Shown here piece after piece: positions 1 through 11,572 of a stretch of DNA of 64,000 bases; position 1 is the stretch's first letter, and every line of letters begins with the position of its first letter. The stretch spans positions 12,065,280 to 12,129,279 of the forward strand of contig OY998177.1 in assembly GCA_963921935.1 (NCBI GenBank), written 5' to 3'. Source of the stretch: Galeruca laticollis (taxonomy: Eukaryota > Arthropoda > Insecta > Coleoptera > Chrysomelidae). Under the pieces are notes generated by a model. The model was not told the origin of the DNA, did not search any database, and saw only the letters and a program-made list of their open reading frames with translations. The position numbers were made by a program, and so were the translations under genes.

Positions 1-1026
1 TTAAACAAGAAAACTGTCATGGATAGATTTCCTTTACCTCGTATAGATTCAATCTTAGATCAATTAGGCAGATATAAATGGTTTTCAGTTTTAGACCTTA
101 TGTCAGGTTTTCAAATTACTTTGGAGCAATCTTCTAGGAAATTCACTTCCTTTAGTACAGAAAAAGGTTTATTCCAGTTCACGAGACTACCCTACGGACT
201 GAACGTTAGTCCGAACAGTTTTGTGAGAATGATGTCCATAGTATTTTCAGGTTTGACACCAGAAAAAGCATTTCCCTATATGGATGACATAGTAGTAATA
301 GGAATATCGGAAAAGCATCATCTAGATAATCTCAGGAAAGTTTTCGATGCTTGTTGCAAATACAATTTGAAACTAAACCCACAAAAATGCCGATTCTTCA
401 GGCGAGAAGTCACTTATTTAGGTCACAATTTGTCAAGTGAAGGCGTCTCTCCAGATAAGGCAAAGTATTTAGTAATAGAGCAGTACCCAAGACCAGAAAA
501 TGCGAGTGAGGCAAAAATATTTGTTGCATTCTCTAACTATTACAGACGTTTCATTCCAAATTTTGCAGAAATATGCCCACCCCTCAATAAATTATCCAGT
601 AAAAATGTAAAAAAAGTATTAATATTAAAATATACAGATTATAACGAACAGTTTATCTTAACCACTGACGCAACAAATAAGGCTTGTTCAGCGATATTAA
701 GTCGAAATTACGGAGGTATTGATCTACCTATAGCATTTGCTTCACGCGGATTTGAAAATAGCGAGATTACCAAACCCACCATTTTAAAAGAGTTACTAGC
801 AATACATTGGGGAATCAACCGTTTCAAATATTATTCGTATGGAACTCAAAAGTTTATAGTTAAGACAGATCACAAACCATTGACACATCTATTTTCAATG
901 AAAGACCCAACTTCAAAATTGACACGAATCAGATTAGATTTAGAAGAATACAACTTCGAAATACAGTACGTGAAAGGAAAAAAACTACGCAGACAGTATG
1001 TCAAGAATTTCTATAGAAGAGCTTAA
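1..1026 (+). pseudogene. Ty3/gypsy pol fragment: reverse transcriptase and RNase H
   Basis: Reverse transcriptase-RNase H part of an LTR retrotransposon polyprotein, which would copy element RNA into DNA inside a virus-like particle. The frame is already open at base 1, so the true start lies outside the window. Visible in order (residues counted from base 19): the palm motif LDLMSGF (25-31), the catalytic YMDD (87-90), the thumb, then RNase H with TTDAT near 215 and TDHKPL near 285. The frame stops at 1024-1026 just after the RNase H tail. Together with the two following fragments it forms one decayed 412/mdg1-like pol, judged by the integrase C-terminal wording. Family assignment to Ty3/gypsy is firm; the lineage is an inference. 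Confidence 0.9.
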
Positions 1027-1134
1027 GGATTTATATATAAATAACTCTCACATATTAGTAATCACAAGAGCACAAAATAGAAAGGAGTAACACAAGCAGA
1101 AAAGGATCTTGTACAGGGAAAAGAGGCAGATCAA

Positions 1135-1617
1135 ATGCCATTAGAAAACCCTTTAGTAATGAAAGTATTGAATAATTTAGAAGCGCATAAATTGCCTATC
1201 ATATATTTTGAAAATAACCGTGTTACACTGAGGATGAACGTACAGGTCAGAAACAGGATAAGATTAAGCGAACTATTACCGGCAGAGAAATACAACTTAG
1301 ACTTATGCCGAGCGTTGGAGAAACTTGAGAAGCTGTTGATAATGAATGGAATAAAGAGGATGAAAATTTATGAAAATTATTATATTTTTACAATGTGCAC
1401 AATAAAAGAATTTATGGAAAAAGGTGAAAGAGTATTGAAAATAGTAAAAATAAGTATATGTAGCGTTCCAAAAGTAGTGGAACAGCAAGAAGAAATAATG
1501 AAGATCCTAGAAAGATATTACAATGATCCAATTTTTGGAGGACATTCAGGAAATAACAGACTTCCAAAGAAGATAAGAGCGAATAAAACACAATTTTTCT
1601 ACGGTCTATCACCATGA
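1135..1617 (+). pseudogene. Ty3/gypsy pol fragment: linker and integrase N-terminus
   Basis: Continuation of the preceding pol. The first two thirds are the poorly conserved linker between RNase H and integrase. The last part (near 1495-1600) has the start of the integrase zinc-binding module, with a Y-x-D-P-I-F-G-G-H-S-G stretch typical of gypsy integrases. The second histidine/cysteine half of the zinc finger and the two catalytic aspartates of the core are missing, so an internal deletion has removed most of the integrase core between this fragment and the next. The 108 bases between 1026 and 1135 are degenerate pol without a clean frame. Confidence 0.75.
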
Positions 1618-2135
1618 ATCAATAGGAAGCTGTGAGAAATGACCCAGAACATTCAACGAGTATGTTAGGAACTTTATATAGAGGCTAAAGATAATTGGTG
1701 TGATTTGGTTAGACTGTTTGCATATTGTTATAATACAACACCCAGTACATATCATGGTTATACTCCATTTGAACTATTATACGGTAGGAAATCGAATATA
1801 CCCGAATTTTTAAACAAGGTAATACAACCATGTTATAATTTTGAAGAGTACAGTAACGAATTGAAATATAAATTACAGTATGCCCATGAGCGAGCTAGAG
1901 AATTTTTTCTGGAAAATAAGAAAAATAGGGAGCAAAATAGCAAAGCAAAATCTTCAAAAACTCAATTCGAGATAGGGGACTTGTCCTGCTTAAAAAAGCA
2001 GCATTCGACCCGCAGTACCTCGGGCCGTTTAAAATAACCAAAATAATAGGTGTAAACTGTGAGATTACATCTCAATATCGTGATAAAACACAAATTGTAC
2101 ATAAGAATAGACTTTGTTTGCATAATAGTCAGTAG
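1615..2135 (+). pseudogene. Ty3/gypsy pol fragment: integrase C-terminal half
   Basis: Begins just past the integrase deletion with remnants of the catalytic-glutamate region (HHESIG then CEK and a stop), then the well-preserved YCYNTTPSTYHGYTPFELLYG stretch around 1720-1785 that is characteristic of 412/mdg1-type integrases. A frameshift near 1985 moves the GPY/F-like end into another frame, which reads through VHKNRL and stops at 2133-2135. Several stops and shifts show that this copy is dead. No matching 5' LTR is in the window, so I do not call LTR boundaries. Confidence 0.8.
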
Positions 2136-2467
2136 TTAGCTTATAAACATGTATGTATAAAACAAATAACAGGTTGTGATAAATGAAAACAAATAGTGTA
2201 AACAAGACAATTAAGTGAACATAGTAGCGTAAGGACACTAAAACGCGGAAAATAACCAGGATAATTTCCCGCTACTAGTGAAGGATGGTGTAGTGAATCC
2301 TTATATAATTTATTTTAGGCAATATAGAATGTGAAACATGAAGGTCGTAAAACAATTAATATTTTGAATTAAAAGTTATTGCAAGTATATTATAAATAGC
2401 GAACGATAACAAGTATACACAAATGAAATAATAGTTTATGTGAACACAGCGTTTAACCATGAAATTT

Positions 2468-2516
2468 ACCTTGACTAAAATCGCGTCACCTTGACTGAAA
2501 TCGCGTCACCTTGATC
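2468..2516. repeat. 20-base tandem repeat, about 2.5 copies
   Basis: Two nearly identical 20-base units (ACCTTGACTAAAATCGCGTC and the same with one A to G change) followed by a partial third unit. Function unknown. It lies in the presumed 3' end of the upstream gypsy relic, where short tandem repeats are common in LTRs and untranslated regions. Confidence 0.85.
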
Positions 2517-4665
2517 GTTATATAGTTAAGTGTTCGTAAGTGTAACGTATACCGCTCCATGTAAGTACCAGTTTTAGTCGTAATAAACCAACCAATGATT
2601 TTGTATGAAGACATTTTATTGATTCGGTTCCTGCTACGAGGCTCAATGGTAGTGACACGAACCTAATATAGTGGGGAATTGGTGTCAACATTTCAGGGCA
2701 CATTCTCCACATCACAGAATAATGTGAAACGTCATTCGGCCAAAGCGCAACAGTCATAGCCAACTTCCCAGATTTTATGTTACCGCGTAAAAGTGTCATT
2801 GATTTTGCATAGTATGTAGAAATGTATTTACTTAAGACTAATTCCTACGGTTTTTTACTAGGGCAAAGGGAAAGTAGAAAAAAATAAGCTTTTCGTAACG
2901 ATTCTCCCGCTAGCTTGAATTATTCTCCGTAAATGTATTCTCGGTTGCGAATTTTTTTATGAAATTTTCAAAATATTCCCACCTCGAAAATTTTTTCGCA
3001 AATTATTCAAGCTCAAACATCATATAAGCTTTTGTACGACAACATATTCCTCTTAGAGAATATGAAACTTGGAAACTTGTCGACGGGGCCAATTGCCTGA
3101 AAAATACTCTTCAATTTGACGTTCTTGTATTGAGAAACCCTTTGACTCTCAGATGTAATTCTCGTTTGCAATTTAACGACAGACGAATTCATTGTGAATA
3201 GAAAAATATTTGTTGGTCCGGTAATAAACCGATGGCGACTGAAAAGCAATTTGAAAGTTATTCATGGCTTTTGAGATCGACATAAAACGTCACAAAAAAA
3301 AGATGTGATGTCCAGACAGCGAATAATTTTTTGTTAGTCTATCAGATTTGTATCAGAATTGAATTGTCCGTTGATAAATTCGTAAATTTTTTTTTTCCAT
3401 ATCCTCCCATTTTGTTAAAATTATTCTCTTGATATTTTCGTACAAAAAAAATGTCATGTTTCACATTCAAATGAGTTTTTTTTAATAAATTGTTCATCTA
3501 GTTGCTGGTATTCTGAAAATTTGAATAAATTGATTGAACTTTTTTGGTATATTTTATGATTTATACACATAATATATCGCAATACAAAACAAATATATCA
3601 ACATTTCGAATATTTGTACCCCAGGAAAGTGGTCAGCTCTAGAATTCTGCACGTCAAACTTAATATCAGATGGGGCAAGTTTCATGTTGTGCAGAACAGT
3701 TTATGAAATCAATAATAATTTTTTTCCGTATGATTCCAATTCAACTACAATAAACACTTGGTCTAATAACAAAATCCTAATGCAAAAATAATTATGTTAT
3801 GGTGAAAGAGCAGCATTTCTGTCAATATTTCATAATAGAAAATTCAATAATAAAAGATATTAAACTTTAAGTTTCCAACAAGAAATTTTCCGTCTAGAGA
3901 CAACGCGGATTTTAAATTATATCTACGTGGGTTTATACAAATAAAATGAGGTTATAATGCATTAAAACTCGGGAAGCTGTGTTAAAATTGCTGGAAATGG
4001 AAAGGCGCTTCTATCCTTTCCTTCTTGATTCCTTCTCTTTACATAAAACTTCCGCTTGACAATTAAATGTGCAGTGAGTAAAATCAAACTCCACTTATAT
4101 CCACATTGAATTAATTTGTATATTTGTTTCCAAGAATATTTGTTAAAAGCTATTATTAGGTTTGATTTAACAGTTTTGAGTTGAAAAATTTTTGTAAGTC
4201 ACCAAAATAAGGAAAAAGAATAACATTGAAATGAATGTGGCAAAGAAAAAATAAAAACCATTTTCAATTTACTTTCGCATAACCATAGTTGTTAATAACC
4301 ATAGAAACCGTTAACAATTGCATTATATCTATATTAATTTAATTATTTATCAATTATTATCTGCAATGATTTCCTATGCATTTACGTCAAACAGCTCTAG
4401 TAGAACATGTCAAGTTAAACTGGAGCCTCTGTCAAGTAAAAAGTCAAGTAAAAATTCGTTACCTGAATATTAAATTGTTTCAGATCCCATGTTTGTAACT
4501 TCGAGAAAATCATAATCAATGATGAGTCCTTACAATTCTTTATATAATATAAATATTTTTTCATTTTCAAAGACTACCTGCATTTGTATAAAAATTTACT
4601 TTTATTTAAAACCAATGGAATTAACAAAACACAAGCCATTTCTTTTAATCTCAAATTTTAATTTT

Positions 4666-4725
4666 GGATATAGAACAAACCACTACTTTTACGGCCATTT
4701 TAGTGAATTGTTAGGATATAGAACA
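4666..4725 (+). repeat. 12-base motif, two copies (left cluster)
   Basis: The 12-mer GGATATAGAACA occurs at 4666-4677 and 4714-4725. The same 12-mer recurs in the same orientation at 7199, 7385 and 7449, on the other side of the minus-strand pseudogene at 5163-6790. This clustering suggests subterminal repeats of one mobile element, which is an inference. Confidence 0.7.
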
Positions 4726-5162
4726 ATATTTATGGAAATAGACTAATATAATATCAAGATGTTTAACCGGTATTTCAGATAGATAAATATAATAATAACG
4801 CAAAAATAAAACAAATTTTTAGTTATAAATTTATAAGCATGGTAAAATAACATAAAAATTCAAAATAAAAACAAATTGCACTTTGGGTTTGGTTTAGTAA
4901 CTAATTTGAAAAAACATGTTGCTATATAAAATACCATTTCATTCTTTTTTCGAAATATTTTTCTTTGTTTTTACGCTTCTGTTTGTTTTTAAATATATAT
5001 GCTTTTTGAGAATAATTATTGTCTTCCTTTTTGTTTTTAGAATTATCCACCTTTTCAGATAAGGCATTCTTGTCTGCTAAGCTAAGTAAACTTGTGTAAA
5101 ACTATTTTTCGTCTTCTGGCATATACACCATCATATTCGTTTTTGAGTTGGCAGTAATGGAC

Positions 5163-6790
5163 TCAGCTTAATAACAGGTACATCATTAATAACAGGAAAC
5201 CTTGAATCACAATCAATTCTGGAGGTCTTTTTTTACTTAATTTAATGTCCTCACTGACACCTCCAAATAATTGTTTAAACGAAATGTTCCATATACACTT
5301 TTTACTGTGGGTAATTGATTTTATTTTTGTGTAGAGAACTGCGCTAAATTGAAAAGGGTCTGAGATTGCTTCATAGTTTCTATAATATTTAGACTGCGTT
5401 TGTATGACTATAAACGTTAATTTCCAGGTTTTTGGGAATTTGTTGGTGTTCTTACTAACGTTAGAGGACTCCATATTTCTGTATGTTTTATTAACCATTC
5501 TATACAACTGTGAGCAGCGTCTACTTCCTCAACAGTCCCATGACCGGGCTCACTAAATTTTTGTTCAATACTCATCAAATTCTTTGACTCTGGGGAATTT
5601 AAGTAGCATTGAAGAGCAAAGGACATTATTGAATTTCTATTCTGTGGAACACAGCTGAATTTTTCTAAGTGAACATTACCCTCTACAATTCTTTTAAAAA
5701 TTGTTATGACTGCATTAGCCAGATGAACTCCTCTCCTTCCGCATATAAGTTCGTGCCAAACAGCATTGTATACCACTTTGGTTTTGTCGAAATGAGCAGT
5801 TAAATTGTAACAAGTAATTTGGTCTTGTAAGGAAATTGCTTATTGGAGCTTTTGGCAGTGAAAAAGGGTTTTGGAAGTCAAATGTTAAAACACAGACAGT
5901 TTCATCATTTACAAACGCATTTCTATCCGTGTTTCTCTCCTGTTTTCCTATATGTTTCCAATTGATATGTTTCTTATACTCCTTAGTGTCTTGCTCAATG
6001 GGAGATTTGATTACCTTATAAGCTTGACACATCAAACAAATCTTTTTTTGGTTCAAAGAAGCTGATGTTAAACTCGGTATTAAAATTTTTTCTATATATA
6101 CACAGAGTTACTGATTTGTCTGTAGTGGACCTATATAAGTCATACATCCTTTGCAATGTAAGATCTCTCTCTTAATACTTTTTACTGGTATTGACCCGAC
6201 AATAGTGGGAGTCTACTACAGGAAAAGATGCAATATGAAGCCTCACCACATCTTTTTGTTCCTCTGAAATATTTTTTTTTATATTTACCACTAAGTGGTG
6301 ATCTTGCTATATTAGTCTTATGATTTTGAACCTTTTTAAACTGGAAATAAATACGTTGCTTACTTATGTTTGAGGTACCAAGAAAAAATTTCTGACACAC
6401 TTTGATTATTACTCCAGAGACAAAAAGAAAATACTCATAGGAAAATGTTCTTTTGCTAACATCTTTCGTTGTTCTTTTTGGTACAGCTAGTTGCCTTTTG
6501 ACATGTTTCGCATAAAAGTGATTTTCATTATCATCTTTTAGATGCCAGAATTTCCTGTTTATGGCCAGCATCTCTTTTTCTGTGATTTTTGTGGTACACT
6601 GAAAATCACAGAAATTACTTCTACAACCAAATGGTTTTACCAATCTATTTGGCATCAATTTTCCATTTATCGTTAGATGTTCTTTTCCATGTTGACGTTT
6701 TTGTCTGTTAATATTTTGTTTCCATGTGGCTTGATTTCTTTGTCTTTTTCGAGAATTTTTACGTATCCTACTTAGATCGACATTTTATTT
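5163..6790 (-). pseudogene. Multicopy transposon-like protein family, GHxxxExDxxH type, decayed
   Basis: Four minus-strand frames, in the order 6790 to 6182, 6056 to 5715, 5776 to 5417 and 5507 to 5163, read as one protein. The N-terminus is Arg/Lys-rich (RKNSRKRQRNQATWKQN). Next comes a Cys-containing stretch with KPFGC, CDFQC and an ITEKEM element, then YEYFLFVSGV..VCQKFF. The middle has a CLMCQAY element followed by a basic helix and VCVLTFDFQ. The last part has SEPGHGTVEEVDAAHSCIE. I recognise this architecture as an uncharacterised protein that occurs in many copies in insect and cnidarian genomes; a transposase or recombinase role is likely but I cannot name the superfamily. Frameshifts between the pieces and a stop just upstream of the basic N-terminus make this copy non-functional. 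Confidence 0.65.
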
Positions 6791-8256
6791 ACTTTCTACA
6801 CTTATTTGCATATTTTCTTCATTTGTTTGCTCACTTCTTTCGTTGTTAATGTTGCCAACTTCAACGTTCTTTGTCTGGTATATTTCTTGTTACTTGTTTT
6901 TAATTTCTATTAGATTATCGTCACTTTCAATTACTAACAACTTCTTTTCTTTATTATTTCTGATTACCTCGTCTTTACTTATGATAGAACCAGTATCTAT
7001 TATTTTAGATACCTCTTGGTTGGTTGGTAATATTAGTAATTTCAAAAATAACTTGTTGCTGTGGTATATTATAGTTTCATTGAGTATCTTTCAAGTCACC
7101 AATTATTTGAGACAGTGTGCTTGAAAAAGTAGATTAAAATAGCAGCGGATCCGACGGAAAGGTAAAATAGGCCAGTGTTAAGACGATTCATAGAGGATGG
7201 ATATAGAACAACATTATATTTACTTTACCGAAATCTTCTGGTGGATGTAACATGCGCCCTATTGCTTAGTGAATATGGAACAATATAATTTTAGAACAAC
7301 TTTCCTCTCATAGGGATGTAGAACAAAACTAGAGAAAAAACTAAAAAACTTTCTTATCAAGGGTATTACATTGATAATTTTTCCGGATATAGAACAAGGT
7401 AATTTTTACAAATTTTTGTATGTATGAAACTCTATTTTGGCCAAAAGTGGATATAGAACATTTTAATATTCATGTTACGAATTGTTTTTGGTACCTACTA
7501 GCTCTATATTCTTCAACGAATTACTATGATGTTGTTACTTATAAAAAAAATAAGGATTAAAAAAGAGGAGAGATTTTATGCCCAATTATTTCTCTTCTCG
7601 TAAGGGGAAGGTTACAGCACGGTTATTTGAGGATACAAATAAAACATTAGGTTCAGTTGTTTAACTATGTATTTAGTTAGAACTTAAAAAAAGAGTGGCA
7701 AGGTGGTACTGAGGGTAGCGGCACTTGTAGCGCGATACAAGAATGGAGAGCTTAAAGGCCACTAGTGGCTGAATTGTATACCCTGGAATTTAAAATAATT
7801 GACAAGAAGAGGAAGAGGGAAGTTAACTCAATTAGGCTACCAATCAAAAGATTCCACATTGGTTTTGTAAGATAAGAGAAAATCGAATCGTTCTGCCACT
7901 GGCAACAATAGTAAACAGTTGTGTCAATCATCACTCTTCACAAAAAGTGAATAAAAAGTGGTTCAAAGTTGAGTCACAAATGCAAGATTGGTCAACACAA
8001 GTACGTAAATTTGTTATAAATTATCTTTGAATAACGAGACTAATAAAAAATAGTTAGTTCGCTGGCTATATTAGAAATTAATTTTAAGCCACAGTAATCA
8101 TATTTAATAAGCTGATAAGAAAGCCTGATAAGATAGTCAACAATTCAGAACCGGCTGGTGTGCTTTATCAACTGTAATTGTACTTCCATAGGTAGAACAC
8201 AAATATTTTACTGTAAAAATTTGAAGTAACAGTTTAATTAAATTGAGGAAAACAAT
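6791..8256. other. No supported gene; right-hand copies of the 12-base motif
   Basis: The first 350 bases, read on the minus strand, give an acidic, low-complexity stretch that could be the decayed N-terminal part of the neighbouring pseudogene, without a clean frame. From 7199 to 7460 the 12-base motif recurs. The rest, up to the LINE start at 8257, is AT-rich with no recognisable coding or RNA gene. Part of it is presumably the 5' untranslated region of the LINE. Confidence 0.5.
7199..7460 (+). repeat. 12-base motif, three exact and two variant copies (right cluster)
   Basis: GGATATAGAACA is exact at 7199-7210, 7385-7396 and 7449-7460, with a one-mismatch copy at 7315-7326 and a two-mismatch copy at 7271-7282. 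With the pair at 4666 and 4714, this makes five exact copies within 2.8 kb, bracketing the pseudogene at 5163-6790. Confidence 0.75.
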
Positions 8257-8961
8257 ATGGAAAATACGCTAACAGAAATTATGAATAAACTCACCAAAAT
8301 GGAAGAGAGAGATACGAGGGTAGAACAAAAATTAGATGGAATCCAGGAGAAAATAAAGCAAATTCAAAAAGTAAATTCATTTCTGAAATCTGAGAATGAA
8401 GAGTTGAAGAAAGCAGTTAAACAGCAAGAAAGAAGATTGCAGGAACTAGAGAAAGAAACCAGAAGAAAGAACATCACAATATACGGTCTGAATGAAGATA
8501 AAGATGAAAATGCTGCATCCATGAAAATAAAAATCGAAGAAGTTTTAACAAAACTTGAAGTAGATATCGACGACGCAATCCATATCGAAGATATTAGGAG
8601 AATTGGATACCAGAAAGCAAATAAGCTAAGACCAGTGTTAGTGCAGATGAAAGACTGGAACAAAAAAATGGACATACTAAAAGCATCGAAAAAACTTCGT
8701 GGTATTAACATTTTTATTAATGAAGACTACTCTAAATATGTTCAGGAGCAAAGGAAAATACTTGAAACCCATTTAGAAGAGGCAAGGTTACGAGGACGCG
8801 AAGCTAATTTGAGATACAATAGACAATTTATTGATGGAAAAGTGTATACGACGGACACATTGAGCAATGTGGAAATGCCACATGAGCTTAACAATAGAAT
8901 CACTGTCCATCAAACACCGAAATCAAAGATGGGTAGAACTCTTAGCGAAAGATCTCCATAA
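8257..8961 (+). CDS. LINE (non-LTR retrotransposon) ORF1 protein
   Basis: Intact 234-residue ORF. Residues 1-70 form a highly charged heptad-rich coiled coil (runs of Lys/Glu with Ile/Leu). Then comes RKNITIYGLNED, the entry to an RRM-like nucleic-acid-binding fold, with VEDIRRIG-like and RPVLVQM strands to about residue 150. The tail is basic (EARLRGREANLRYNRQ). In LINEs of the L1/CR1/jockey type such a protein forms trimers that coat element RNA and act as chaperones; that role is assigned from the family. The start is taken at the ATG because the coiled coil begins immediately. A decayed ORF2 follows at 9072. The good state of ORF1 next to a wrecked ORF2 is odd but could be chance. Confidence 0.8.
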   Translation: MENTLTEIMNKLTKMEERDTRVEQKLDGIQEKIKQIQKVNSFLKSENEELKKAVKQQERRLQELEKETRRKNITIYGLNEDKDENAASMKIKIEEVLTKLEVDIDDAIHIEDIRRIGYQKANKLRPVLVQMKDWNKKMDILKASKKLRGINIFINEDYSKYVQEQRKILETHLEEARLRGREANLRYNRQFIDGKVYTTDTLSNVEMPHELNNRITVHQTPKSKMGRTLSERSP

Positions 8962-9071
8962 GACGAAAATGGAAAAGCGAAGCATGAAAGAATTGAAAAT
9001 ACAGGGGCCATCCCAAAAAACATCCAAGAGCAGTACCACTAACCTCAGTTTCCAAACCATATAAGAGAAGT

Positions 9072-11180
9072 ATGAATGAGATGTTCTGGAATGTTCATGG
9101 AATCAATAATCTTTACGTCCTTATGTCAGATAATGCAATGAACTTAGATATTCTCTGTATTTGCGAAACTTGGTTAACAGATACGGTTAGAGTTCCAGCA
9201 AATTCCATGAAGCAAATATTACTAAATTTTTTCAGCAGCCGTTCATGAGAGGCCACAAGGCCGTGCAAGCGGAGGTTTAATCATCTTCTATAATGAAGCG
9301 TTTACAGTAACGGTCCTTGGGACCACCCCCTGGTGGCTAATTTGTAAAATGGTATCAGATTATGGTTTTATGTTTTTGTTATTTTAAGCCAGATTTGGAT
9401 ATTGATAATACTTTGGATGTGTTTTAGTTGTCATTATCAGATATAACTGATACATAACAATCAAATACTACTTTCAATAGGCTATTTTAACTGCAGAGGA
9501 GGTGAATTATCCTCTATTCCTGAAATTCATGTACAAAATACGAATCATTTCGAAATAATGTTAAGTTTAGATCAAACAATTAACTATAAAGGACGGTCCA
9601 TATTAGATTTTATTAAATTTTATTGCAAGTAAACGGATCCATTATTAGCTAAATTTACTTACTCAAGCCATCTAGGTGACAGTGTCATAGATATCGCTTT
9701 TTGTTATAGAGAGGTTAGAAGTTTTAAATCTAGTAACAAACTCAGATCACTTTCCTCTATTACTGAAAATCTCGTTCAAAATGGATCAGCAAGAATGCCT
9801 AAAGGCACAAACATATTCTGTAGTTCGGTGGAACTACTCAGTGTTGTCGGATTATGAACAATTAATGAGAACTTCTCCCTCAGTAGGTTTGTTTAACAGT
9901 ACTGATTGAAACTATACTAATATAGCTTACTCTATCAAAAATACGGCTTAGTCATTGAATTTAGTTTATAAGAGTTCAGACTGCAGTAGAATACGTAATA
10001 ACAGATGGTTTGACGCGCAGTGTGCTGCTTCTAAATGCAATCTCAAATCATTACTTAAATTATGCAATAAAAATAATTTTGTAGATACGTTTAAAAGTCA
10101 ATATAATGACGGAAAAATTTGTTTAAAACGTTAATAGAAAACAAAGAGATAAATTTTGATCAGAATTTAATTTTAGCCATCTCTAACACACGCGATCAAG
10201 CTGGCTTCTGGAAGGCGATAGATAGCTTCAAATTTTCCACCAAAATCTCCTCCATTTATTTGGAGATTTGGGAGAAGTATTATGATCAATTTAGTACACC
10301 CAGGATACAGCTGGATATTCAATTTTACGATGCTCAACATCCTGATCTCGACTGTCCGATTACTTTCTCTGAATTAAAAAATTTCCTTGAGAAATGTAAA
10401 ATTAATATAGCGCCTGGATCTGATGAAATTTCATATGAATTTTATAAATATCTACCACAAAATTGGGTTTTATACATATGCTCATTGTTTAATACTATTT
10501 TGGAAACAGAAGAAATTTCCTCCGAATGGCACAATATTATAATTTCTATGTTACATAAAAAGGGACCTATTGATGGCCCTGAAAACTACAGAGGAATTGC
10601 TCTTATTAACTATATGAACAAGCTTTTTACACCTCTGATTTAAGAAAGACTGTCAAAATTTTGTGATTCGTGCAATAGTCTCCCTGAAACGCAGTCTGGC
10701 TTCCGGACCGGCAGAGGTTGCATGGATAATGTGTTTAGCCTGAATGCAGTTACTAAAATACGCAAAGACGCAAAGTTTTTGTGGCCTTTGCTGATTTTTG
10801 AAAGTCATTTGATTGTGTAGAACATAACATTTTGTATGGTAAAGCTCAAAAATGATTCGTTTGATAAAGAATATATATGACAAGGTTTTCATGACAATAA
10901 GAGTAAATGGCCAGCATTCAAAACCATACGGGATAGACAAGGGTGTTTTACAAGACGAAACTTTGTGCCCATTATTGTTCTCCTGTTTTGTTGCTCATAT
11001 GGAGCAATTTTTCGTAGAGTGGGGTCACCTAGGGTTAAACATTGACAATACTTAAGCATTAATGTTGCTCATGTACGCAGATGATCTGATGATCGTTAGT
11101 GATTCGCAGATTGATCTCAATAAGAAACTCAGAACTTTACATGAATACTCGGTCCGTAACAATCTTTCTCAGGTACTCCT
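9072..11180 (+). pseudogene. LINE ORF2: endonuclease and reverse transcriptase, decayed
   Basis: Pieces in successive frames form the second LINE protein, which would nick target DNA and prime reverse transcription from it. Endonuclease (exonuclease/endonuclease/phosphatase fold): MFWNVHGINN and LDILCICETWLTD at 9072-9190, GRASGGLIIFY near 9265, FNCRGGEL near 9485, SVIDIAFC near 9690. A linker with RWNYS and NNRWFDAQC follows. The reverse transcriptase starts at 10119 (174-residue frame with APGSDEISYEFYKY and ENYRGIAL), continues with ETQSGFRTGRGCMDNVF near 10685 and GVLQDETLCPLLFS near 10940, and has the catalytic YADDL at about 11075. Stops and frameshifts occur throughout. Homology is clear; I leave the clade open within the CR1/jockey group. 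Confidence 0.8.
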
Positions 11181-11572
11181 CAGACGAACAGCTGCAAACC
11201 TCTAAGGTTTATGGGAATCCTGAATCTTGGATCCACGGTATTTCCAGAACTAATTGGAAAGAGGTGTTCCAATGATGACTGATATACGAAATATGTCTTT
11301 CTATGTCGGGTGACCTCGAGGTGGAATGAATTTAGTTACTACAATTAAATTTTCATGAATATTTAATTTTTTCCCCCTTCAGGGTACTTAGAAGTGTCTC
11401 CATCACCAAAGTATTGCTCAAATTTACTTGCGGAAATTCTGAAAAAGACCGTAAAATGCGGCAATTGGTTTAGTCCATACGCATGGATGGCAAATAAAAA
11501 GAAAAATAATTTTTTCTGCAATCCGAAGATTCTCACCTAAATCTCGAAGATTCTATTGTTAGTTGGCCAAAC
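11181..11572. other. LINE 3' remainder, no recognisable coding
   Basis: After the last reverse transcriptase motif the sequence loses any frame I can recognise. It probably holds the rest of the LINE thumb domain or 3' tail and then unique DNA, up to the hAT terminus at 11573. Confidence 0.4.

Larger units (their letters stand above)
2136..5162. other. AT-rich stretch with no supported gene
   Basis: No reading frame here resembles a known protein. The first few hundred bases must include the 3' untranslated tail, and perhaps the LTR, of the gypsy relic just upstream: a purine-rich run followed by TGTAGTGAATCC near 2290 is a possible LTR start but is unproven. A short tandem repeat lies at 2468-2516. 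Two copies of a 12-base motif lie at 4666 and 4714. The rest is low-complexity AT-rich DNA. Confidence 0.5.

Noticed and set aside
2660..2700. TGGTGTCAAC resembling a retroelement primer-binding site
   Set aside because: The preceding bases do not form an LTR end and no gag follows; only the first eight bases fit the tRNA-Leu type site seen at 26283.
2518..2799. Minus-strand 93-residue open frame
   Set aside because: No motif and no neighbouring support; probably a chance frame in the decayed gypsy 3' region.
2905..3015. Weak inverted repeat around GCTTGAATTATTC
   Set aside because: Only about 8-12 bases match with mismatches; expected by chance in AT-rich DNA.
6843..7124. Plus-strand hydrophobic 93-residue frame
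   Set aside because: It is the antisense shadow of an acidic minus-strand stretch upstream of the pseudogene; membrane-like composition comes from reading Lys/Glu/Asn codons backwards.
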